Positions 39,358 to 45,512 of a stretch of 45,512 nucleotides of DNA are shown piece after piece. How positions within the stretch are numbered: the stretch's first letter is position 1; each line of letters begins with the position of its first letter. The stretch lies in NCBI GenBank assembly GCA_947176925.1, contig CAMWSN010000002.1, forward strand, positions 1-45,512. The letters are read 5' to 3'. A program made the position numbers and the translations under genes. The notes below the pieces were generated by a model. It was not told where the DNA came from and did no database searches. It worked only from the letters and a program-made list of their open reading frames with translations. Source of the stretch: an uncultured Porphyromonadaceae bacterium (GTDB lineage: Bacteria; Bacteroidota; Bacteroidia; Bacteroidales; Muribaculaceae).

Positions 39358-41619
39358 TTAGAGGCGGATGAGTTTTCCGGCGCGGATGTAGATGTGACCT
39401 CGGGCGGGGTTGCTGATCTTACGGCCCTGCAGGTCATAGATTGCAGAGTCAGCTGATTCAGGCGTCAATTCCTCGATGGTTGTGGTATGTTCGAGATATG
39501 AGAATGGCGTTTTATATTGCATTCTGTTATCATAGTAAAGGGCGCCTGAATAATAGCCGAAATCCCGGTCGCTAAGGGGTACTTCAATAGTGCATTGTTT
39601 GCTTTCGCCAGCGTTAAGATAGGGGCTGACGCTTCGGTATGTTTGAATTTTATCCGCGCTGTCAAGAATGTAGAGGGTCATTGAGTCGTCATAGTAGCCC
39701 TCGGTACATGTAATGGTCCATGAGAACTTGGCGATATCGCCGGGTTGTATTCCGTCAAATTTGAAGTCGGTAACTTCGATGGTGGTCTTTGCCGGGCGTT
39801 CTGCCAAGATGACGGGTATCGGATCATTGATTGCCTGATTGGATTGCTGACTGTAGAAATATAGGAGATATTCTCCAGGTTCCAGGGTGGCGCTGGCATC
39901 AGCAGTAAGCTCCCCTACGTATTCGAACGGCATGGTCTCGCTCCCGGCCAGCTGAATGTTGGTGCTTGAGCCCCATGCCAATACTTTTTCAGAGCCACTT
40001 TTGATGATTCTTGGGAACATGCTGCCGAGATATTCTGTATCAGTCTTGTTGGTCAGCGTCATGGAAAGGCTGAAAGTTGTGCCGATATAGATAGTTTTGT
40101 TCTCGGGTAGGTCGGTAATGGTGAATCCCGGTGCATTCTCGGCCACGAAGTTGATGTAGTTATCCTTAACCGTGGCAGTCAGTTCGCTGATATTGGATTT
40201 GGGAATGAATACGCGTTGCCATTCGCCACCGGGTACTTTGTAGACGGGACGCGCAGTGTATGTACCCTCGGGGAGACTTGTCGGAATCAGGAAGGAAAGG
40301 GTAGAATATCCTGCAGTCGTGGGGACGTTCGGAGTGGTCGTATATCTAATGTAGGTGGGTTCGCCGCCATCAGCGGGGATTAATTCTAAGTCAATTTCTG
40401 TCCCGGCGGGAATGGGTAATGAGCCGATATTTTGAAGATACCAGTAGAAAACTGCGTAACCACCTAATTGAACTTTGGAATTGTTGGGCTTGAAGTCTTC
40501 AGTTGAGCCGAACATATAGACGGGTTTGGAGCCTTCAACCGGCTTTTGTACGCCCAGGATTGCATGTTGGTTCAAGTTGTAACCGCCGTCAAATCCGCCG
40601 GTTCCTTGTGCAGCGGGATTGAGGGCATTGAGTTTGAAATAACCGTCGCTCAGGCCTCCCCAGCCCCAGTTGAAGTGGAAGAGCCCATCTTCTGAGTAGC
40701 CGTCGCAGACGAACTGGTGTCCGCCTTGTTCGCTTGCACCGCCGTAGATTACAGGCATCCCGGCAGAGATGTCAGCGTAGATCAGGTCTTCCCATTCGGT
40801 TGAATCAAAGAAGTTACGCTCGGCTTTCCAGATGGCCTGGTCATAGTCAAAATAATTGATCAGGGCGCCGCCAATACGAACCTGGTTTGCAGCTGAAGCC
40901 GAGGTTGAGTAATCCATCTCCACGGAGTAACCGCAAGCTTTCATCAGAGTAGCCACGGCAAGTTTCTGTTCATCGGTTGAGTAGCTGTTATAATTATCGG
41001 TCATATTATTCCAGTCGAAGGAAGTTTCGCTGAAATTCATTGATTCGGTTTTGTTGCCCGTTTTCCAGGTATAGGAGATTGAACCTTGACCTTGGACTGG
41101 CCATTGGTGATAGTTCATTACCTGGGCCATAGCCGTAGCTACGCATCCTGTATAGCACTTTCTGCCGTAAAGTTCGGGACACAGTTCATTATAGGGATTT
41201 CCTTGATCCCACGTGGTTTTCAGCAGGGGCTCAATGGGCTGGCGTTCGGGAGTGGTGGCGTCGGCATGGGTTGAAACTCCGGTTGCGGCAGCGTAAGCAA
41301 TTTGCTGGGAATAGGTTGAGAGCCACCATTTCAGCGCCGGGATTTCCTCGGGATTAAATTCTCCCGAATCAGCATAAGCCAAAAGGGGTAGGGCAATGTC
41401 GTCGGCCGGGAGAATCATGAAGCCGTCGCCGGAGGAGAAGACGTAGAGTTCCGGAAGCTCGGCAATCAGCTGAGGCGTAGCCTTTCTGTTGCCGATAACC
41501 TTGCGGGCCTGAGAGTTGCCCTTGACTCGAGCCAAAGCCTGAGTCGGACTCAGATGCTCGGCGGAGATGGTGCCGGCTCCGAGAAGGGACAGAAGAACTA
41601 AGGTAAGGGTCTTTTTCAT
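39358..41619 (-). CDS. Secreted C10 family (streptopain-like) cysteine protease
   Basis: I chose ATG 41619 (MKKTLTLVLLSLLGAGTISA, signal peptide); the longer in-frame start lies inside rodA. The 753-residue protein has a Spi/prodomain-like region (about 21-115, LSPTQALARVKG...YVFSSGDGFMILPADD), then the C10 catalytic domain (about 125-360) with Cys159 in CYTGCVATAMAQ, His301 in GGHQFVCDGY and FHFNWGWGG. The C-terminal half (about 365-720) is beta-rich, probably several immunoglobulin-like domains, and the protein ends AIYDLQGRKIS...GHIYIRAGKLIRL, the sorting-like tail. Relatives include streptococcal SpeB, Prevotella interpain and the Bacteroides fragilis bfp proteases. It begins only 22 bases after rodA with no promoter visible between them, so it may be transcribed with the cell-shape genes. 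Confidence 0.93.
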   Translation of the reverse strand: MKKTLTLVLLSLLGAGTISAEHLSPTQALARVKGNSQARKVIGNRKATPQLIAELPELYVFSSGDGFMILPADDIALPLLAYADSGEFNPEEIPALKWWLSTYSQQIAYAAATGVSTHADATTPERQPIEPLLKTTWDQGNPYNELCPELYGRKCYTGCVATAMAQVMNYHQWPVQGQGSISYTWKTGNKTESMNFSETSFDWNNMTDNYNSYSTDEQKLAVATLMKACGYSVEMDYSTSASAANQVRIGGALINYFDYDQAIWKAERNFFDSTEWEDLIYADISAGMPVIYGGASEQGGHQFVCDGYSEDGLFHFNWGWGGLSDGYFKLNALNPAAQGTGGFDGGYNLNQHAILGVQKPVEGSKPVYMFGSTEDFKPNNSKVQLGGYAVFYWYLQNIGSLPIPAGTEIDLELIPADGGEPTYIRYTTTPNVPTTAGYSTLSFLIPTSLPEGTYTARPVYKVPGGEWQRVFIPKSNISELTATVKDNYINFVAENAPGFTITDLPENKTIYIGTTFSLSMTLTNKTDTEYLGSMFPRIIKSGSEKVLAWGSSTNIQLAGSETMPFEYVGELTADASATLEPGEYLLYFYSQQSNQAINDPIPVILAERPAKTTIEVTDFKFDGIQPGDIAKFSWTITCTEGYYDDSMTLYILDSADKIQTYRSVSPYLNAGESKQCTIEVPLSDRDFGYYSGALYYDNRMQYKTPFSYLEHTTTIEELTPESADSAIYDLQGRKISNPARGHIYIRAGKLIRL

Positions 41620-41641
41620 CGTGAAGTATAATAAAAGTTGA

Positions 41642-43117
41642 TTATGAGCGGATGCGTTTGCGTGCGGAGTCCAATCGCAGCAAGATAAAGAGCAGGATGG
41701 TGAAGCCCCAGAGCGAGGACCCGCCATAGCTGAAGAATGGGAGCGGTATACCGATTACGGGACAAAGCCCGATGACCATGCCGATGTTGATACACAGATG
41801 GAAGATGAAGTAAGAGGCCACGCAGTAGGCGTAGACGCGGCTGAACGTGGCCGGTTGCCGTTCCGCTATGTGGATAATCCTAAGTATCAATATCAGGAAG
41901 AGTAGAATCACCGTAGTGGTGCCAACAAAGCCTTTTTCCTCGCCGATGGTACAGAAGATGAAGTCCGTATGCTGTTCGGGGACATACTTGAGCTTTGTTT
42001 GCGTGCCGTTGAGGAATCCCTTGCCGTGGATTCCGCCCGAGCCGATTGCTATCATTGACTGGTTGACATTATAGCCGGCGCCGCGTGGGTCGGCTTTGAT
42101 ACCGAAGGATACGAGGATACGGTTTTGCTGGTGGGGTTGAAGATGGTCAAAAAGCACGTTGACCGAAAAGCTGAAAGCGATAGCTCCGATGGCAAAAATC
42201 GAACATACATAGAGCTTGGGCAGATGATTGCGCAGGCCGCTCAGCGCCATATAGATTGCCGAGGCGACAATGACACCGACAAAAATCCAGAACCAGGGCA
42301 GATGAACCCCTAAGGAATTAAGTCCAAAGGCCAGGCCGACAAGGGCCCCGTAGGCAAAAAACAGATTGCGCATGACCTCAAATGAACGTGCATAAAGTCC
42401 GGACATCACCGTCGCGGTAAACATTGTCAGCACGCTGACAATGAATTGACCCTTGGCCATCCCTAAGAGCATCGGGTCTGTATACTTGACCGCAACGACG
42501 AAAATCACCACCGCCGCCAATGCCGCTAAAAGAATCAGGCCGCTCATGCCTTCACGATAGAGCACGAAAAACAGCGCTAAATAGACGAGAGCCGAACCCG
42601 TTTCATTCTGTAGGATAATCAGAATGATCGGGGTGATGATGATGCCGACGGCCTTGAAAAAATTTGACGGAGGGTCCGTCAGTTTGAAACCGTAGGACGA
42701 CAGCAACTTGGCCAGACACAAGGCTGTGGCACACTTGGCAAACTCCGCCGGCTGGAGACTCATAGGTCCGAATTTGAGCCATGAGCGGGAGCCTTGGGTT
42801 TCCGGAGCTATGAATATGGTGACCACCAATAGCAGAAGCATGATGATGTAAAACGGATAGGCATACGTCTCATATATCCTGTAGTCCGTTAGTAGAATAA
42901 CCAGTCCAATGACCAGGGCAAGGCCAATCCAGCGGAATTGCTTGCCGGAAAATTCCGCGAAGGAAAATATCGACGCATGGTCAAAGTCATAGCTCGCGGC
43001 ATAGATACTGATTGCGCCGAGCACAACCAGCACTAAATACAGGCCGATAGTGAACCAGTCCAGGGAGCGGAAGACGGAGTCTTCGGCGTTATTGCTTGGG
43101 CTTAAGTTTGGTGACAC
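41642..43117 (-). CDS. rodA: Peptidoglycan glycosyltransferase RodA
   Basis: SEDS-family polymerase of the elongasome. The 491-residue multi-spanning protein contains the family motifs GPMSLQPAEFAKCATAL, NETGSALVYLALFFVLYREG and, near the end, CPVIGIPLPFFSYGGSS. It is longer than E. coli RodA (370), with extra sequence between the central helices, as seen in other Bacteroidales. Start is GTG 43117 inside the end of mrdA (29-base overlap); no nearer ATG precedes the first helix. RodA works with the PBP2 encoded just upstream. Confidence 0.94.
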   Translation of the reverse strand: MSPNLSPSNNAEDSVFRSLDWFTIGLYLVLVVLGAISIYAASYDFDHASIFSFAEFSGKQFRWIGLALVIGLVILLTDYRIYETYAYPFYIIMLLLLVVTIFIAPETQGSRSWLKFGPMSLQPAEFAKCATALCLAKLLSSYGFKLTDPPSNFFKAVGIIITPIILIILQNETGSALVYLALFFVLYREGMSGLILLAALAAVVIFVVAVKYTDPMLLGMAKGQFIVSVLTMFTATVMSGLYARSFEVMRNLFFAYGALVGLAFGLNSLGVHLPWFWIFVGVIVASAIYMALSGLRNHLPKLYVCSIFAIGAIAFSFSVNVLFDHLQPHQQNRILVSFGIKADPRGAGYNVNQSMIAIGSGGIHGKGFLNGTQTKLKYVPEQHTDFIFCTIGEEKGFVGTTTVILLFLILILRIIHIAERQPATFSRVYAYCVASYFIFHLCINIGMVIGLCPVIGIPLPFFSYGGSSLWGFTILLFILLRLDSARKRIRS

Positions 43118-44951
43118 GGTTTCCCAGAGTATTGGCGTTCAACATGTTTGATTCTATATGTTTTCTCGCGGGTGAAATCTCGCCCTTGAGATAGCGTTCA
43201 ATGATGAGCGAACCGATGGGGACACCGTAGGTAGCGCCGAAACCGCCGTTCTCGACGTAGACTGCCACGGCAATTTCCGGGTCTTCGTATGGAGCGAAGC
43301 CGATGAAGGCCGAATGGTCCTTACCGTGAGGGTTCTGGGCCGTTCCCGTCTTGCCGGCCACCTGGATGTCAGGCAGGTTTGCCGTGCGACACGTGCCGCC
43401 CGTAACGGCCATCCTCATGCCTTCGGCCACAGCCTCGAACCATTTCCGATCAATGTCAGGCTTGCGGATGTCAAGGAGTCCGGCGGGCATCACGGTGTCC
43501 TCGATCGCCTTGACTGTGTGGGGGGTGATGAAATGACCGCGATTGGCTATCGTGGCGCTCAGATTAGCCATCTGAAGGGGAGTGGCCAAGATTTCTCCCT
43601 GACCGATGGAGACGGAGATGATAGTGTTTGCGCTCCAGCGCCCTTCGCCGTAAAACTTATTGTAGAATTTTTCGTTGGGAATGAATCCACGGCCCTCGTT
43701 GGGAAGGTCTACTCCGAGTTTGTAGCCATATCCGAGTTTAACTAAATGATTCTTCCAGATCTCAAAGGCGTTGGCGCTGGTCCCGTATTTTGAGTGTCGG
43801 TCAATCATGTTTTTGAATCCCCAGCAGAAGAAGGCGTTACATGAAGTCTGCAGGGCGGGCTTGACGGGGATGGGGGAGCCGTGGCCGTGACACCCGACTC
43901 GAAGTCCGCCATTGATGTAGCCCCGATAACAAGGGTAGGCTGTCGTGAGGTCTATGATTCCCTCCTGGAGCAGGATCAGTGCCTGACCCGGCTTGAATGT
44001 GGAGCCGGGAGGATAGGCGCCCATCAGTGCGCGGTCAAAAAGCGGATGGTCATCATTTTCAACCAACGCCTGATAATTCTTTCCTCGGTCACGACCAATC
44101 AGCAATGTCGGGTCGTAAGTCGGCGACGAAACCATGCAGAGAATCTCGCCCGTCTTAGGTTCGATGGCCACCACTGCACCTATTTTATTGACCATCAGGC
44201 TCTCGGCATACTGCTGGAGCTTCATGTCGATACTCAAGGTCAAGTTGCGGCCCGAACGGGGCGCGATGTCCATGGCGCCGTCCTCAAAACGCCCCTGAAT
44301 TCGCCCGTAGGCGTCGCGCATCAGGATTTCAACTCCTTTCTCGCCGCGAAGATAAGGCTCGTAGCTTTTCTCTACGCCCAAGTCGCCGGTATAGTCCCCC
44401 GGGCTATAATAGGGATCATTGTCAATATCGGTCTGGTTGACTTCGCGGATATTGCCTAATATGTTGGCCGCGGTCTTGAAATTGTATTGACGGAGGATGC
44501 GCTTCTGAGTGTAAAAGCCCGGATAGCGATAAAGCTTCTCCTGGAGGCGCCCGTAATCGCTTGCCGAAAGGTGTGACATAAACCGCTGGGGCGTATAGAC
44601 CGAATAGCCCGGCTGACGCTTCATCTCGGCTATGCGGTTGTCAAACTGCTCGCGGGTTATGCCGATGGTTTTGCAGAAGTCAAGAGTGTCGATTCCCTTC
44701 ATGTCGCGTGGAATCATCATGACGTCGTAGGCAGGCTGATTGTAGACCACCAATTCGCCGTTGCGGTCATACATCAGGCCGCGGCTCGGATACTGGATCT
44801 TGCGCAGGAAAGCATTGTTTTCCGCAAAAACCGTGTACTTATCATCTGCCACCTGAAGCGAATACAAGCGGGCGATAAAAATTAACGCAATGACGACTAT
44901 GAAACCAGCCACCACGTATTTTCTCTTCTCTAGCTTATAATCTTTTCTCAC
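43089..44951 (-). CDS. mrdA: Penicillin-binding protein 2, elongasome transpeptidase
   Basis: Class B PBP that cross-links the side wall with RodA. The 620-residue protein has one N-terminal membrane helix (about 12-31, VVAGFIVVIALIFIARLYSL), the RGLMYDRNGELVVYN class B motif, a PBP dimerisation region, and the transpeptidase motifs SxxK (Ser317-Lys320 in PPGSTFKPG), SxN (TSCNAF) and KTG (Lys534 in AGKTGTAQNP). The start is GTG 44951, overlapping the mreD stop (GTGA). Gene order mreD-mrdA-rodA identifies it as PBP2 rather than FtsI. Confidence 0.96.
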   Translation of the reverse strand: MRKDYKLEKRKYVVAGFIVVIALIFIARLYSLQVADDKYTVFAENNAFLRKIQYPSRGLMYDRNGELVVYNQPAYDVMMIPRDMKGIDTLDFCKTIGITREQFDNRIAEMKRQPGYSVYTPQRFMSHLSASDYGRLQEKLYRYPGFYTQKRILRQYNFKTAANILGNIREVNQTDIDNDPYYSPGDYTGDLGVEKSYEPYLRGEKGVEILMRDAYGRIQGRFEDGAMDIAPRSGRNLTLSIDMKLQQYAESLMVNKIGAVVAIEPKTGEILCMVSSPTYDPTLLIGRDRGKNYQALVENDDHPLFDRALMGAYPPGSTFKPGQALILLQEGIIDLTTAYPCYRGYINGGLRVGCHGHGSPIPVKPALQTSCNAFFCWGFKNMIDRHSKYGTSANAFEIWKNHLVKLGYGYKLGVDLPNEGRGFIPNEKFYNKFYGEGRWSANTIISVSIGQGEILATPLQMANLSATIANRGHFITPHTVKAIEDTVMPAGLLDIRKPDIDRKWFEAVAEGMRMAVTGGTCRTANLPDIQVAGKTGTAQNPHGKDHSAFIGFAPYEDPEIAVAVYVENGGFGATYGVPIGSLIIERYLKGEISPARKHIESNMLNANTLGNRVTKLKPKQ

Positions 44952-45472
44952 TTTGCCGTAGAGAGCTGAGAACGTGAAAAAATAAAGTCTGTGACCATGA
45001 TGAGCATGGAGGTCAGTAACGTTGACCCTATGGCTCGCTCGGTCAATAGCAGCGGATGGTCAAAACGGAACGATTCAATCAGATTGACCATGACGCAATA
45101 GAGCAACGACATAGTCAGGATATATTTCGAAAACACTGCCCATCCTAAGGAGGAAATGCCCAGTATCCGATGAATCACGTCATCTTCGCGGGGAACGTAA
45201 AGCCTCAGGACCGTGTGCCGACAGCCGCCCAAATAGGTACATGCCAGCGCGTTCATCCCCGGAGTATCCGAAAAGACGTCGACGCAGAACCCGATGAGAA
45301 ACGACAGGAAGATAACCTTTGAGGAACTCGTATTCATCGGCAATTTGATGATGAAGTATATGAACAGGAAAGCTAATGCCACGGAAAAGAGCACCAACCG
45401 ATTGAAGATGACGGCCTGTAACAGAACCATCACGACAAACATCACCGAAAATTGCAAAAAAGTCTTTGACAT
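44948..45472 (-). CDS. mreD: Rod shape-determining protein MreD
   Basis: The 174-residue inner-membrane protein has about five hydrophobic segments (about 7-37, 46-66, 78-90, 101-125, 142-165) and a central loop, with no enzymatic motif, as typical for MreD, which links MreB/MreC to PBP2-RodA. The assignment rests on size, topology and position directly before mrdA-rodA. mreC, normally just upstream, is not visible in the remaining 40 bases. Confidence 0.87.
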   Translation of the reverse strand: MSKTFLQFSVMFVVMVLLQAVIFNRLVLFSVALAFLFIYFIIKLPMNTSSSKVIFLSFLIGFCVDVFSDTPGMNALACTYLGGCRHTVLRLYVPREDDVIHRILGISSLGWAVFSKYILTMSLLYCVMVNLIESFRFDHPLLLTERAIGSTLLTSMLIMVTDFIFSRSQLSTAK

Positions 45473-45498
45473 TTAATGTATGCTACATGTTTAAGACG

Positions 45499-45506
45499 CA
45501 AATTTA
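45499..45506 (-). promoter_or_regulatory. Candidate -7 box upstream of mreD
   Basis: The minus strand reads TAAATTTG (45506-45499), 26 bases before the mreD ATG. The -33 position would lie beyond the window, so the promoter cannot be confirmed. Confidence 0.4.
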
Positions 45507-45512
45507 CTAAAT

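Noticed and set aside
41620-41727. N-terminal extension of the C10 protease
   Set aside because: It lies within the end of rodA and precedes a complete signal peptide beginning at 41619.

Overview
The window looks like chromosomal DNA of a Bacteroidota bacterium, order Bacteroidales, most likely a gut lineage such as Muribaculaceae. The family is an inference. The evidence is the TTTG-N20-TAnnTTTG promoters in front of many genes, the lack of Shine-Dalgarno sequences, Bacteroidota-typical families (DUF4301, DUF5683, type III pantothenate kinase, C10 protease), and four secreted proteins that end in the same YDLxGR...GKKxxK tail, which resembles a type IX secretion sorting signal. No replication origin, CRISPR array, intact insertion sequence or prophage is visible.

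Left part (1-16.4 kb). The start of the division cluster, rsmH-ftsL-ftsI, runs leftward off the window edge. Next come three large secreted proteins of unknown function (2901-4730, 6708-8900, 9107-10834); the first two are paralogues built of ~90-residue repeats. Between them lie a DUF805 membrane protein and a coupled pair, an RmlC-like cupin and miaA. Then ribE is translationally coupled to an AAA ATPase-DUF4435 (TOPRIM-like) fusion resembling OLD or PARIS defence proteins. Malate dehydrogenase and a lipoprotein S9 peptidase follow.

Middle part (16.4-31 kb). A decayed ORF6N-phospholipase D-like gene precedes dnaE-trxA-DUF4301. A tightly packed leftward run of nine genes (30791 to 22789) combines an FtsB/DivIC-like protein, a small membrane protein, coaX, an outer-membrane barrel, lptC, a CorC/HlyC-type protein, an acyl-CoA synthetase, a low-molecular-weight phosphatase and an FtsX/LolE-like permease. 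This suggests one envelope-biogenesis transcript.

Right part (31-45.5 kb). After an intergenic element with 24-bp inverted ends come parA-parB-DUF5683-mltD, a small barrel protein, then tRNA-Glu, rpsT, a second identical tRNA-Glu and recO. An AT-richer island (about 37.4-39.3 kb) carries a two-gene AbiE-like (type IV) toxin-antitoxin module with its own strong promoter. The window closes with the cell-shape genes mreD-mrdA(PBP2)-rodA, followed 22 bp later by a secreted C10 (streptopain-like) protease.

The best candidates for under-described biology are the AbiE-like pair with a central winged helix, the AAA-DUF4435 fusion coupled to riboflavin synthase, and the repeat-built secreted paralogues. 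Several genes (dnaE, the FtsB-like gene, rsmH) have promoter boxes so close to the start codon that their mRNAs may be leaderless or nearly so.
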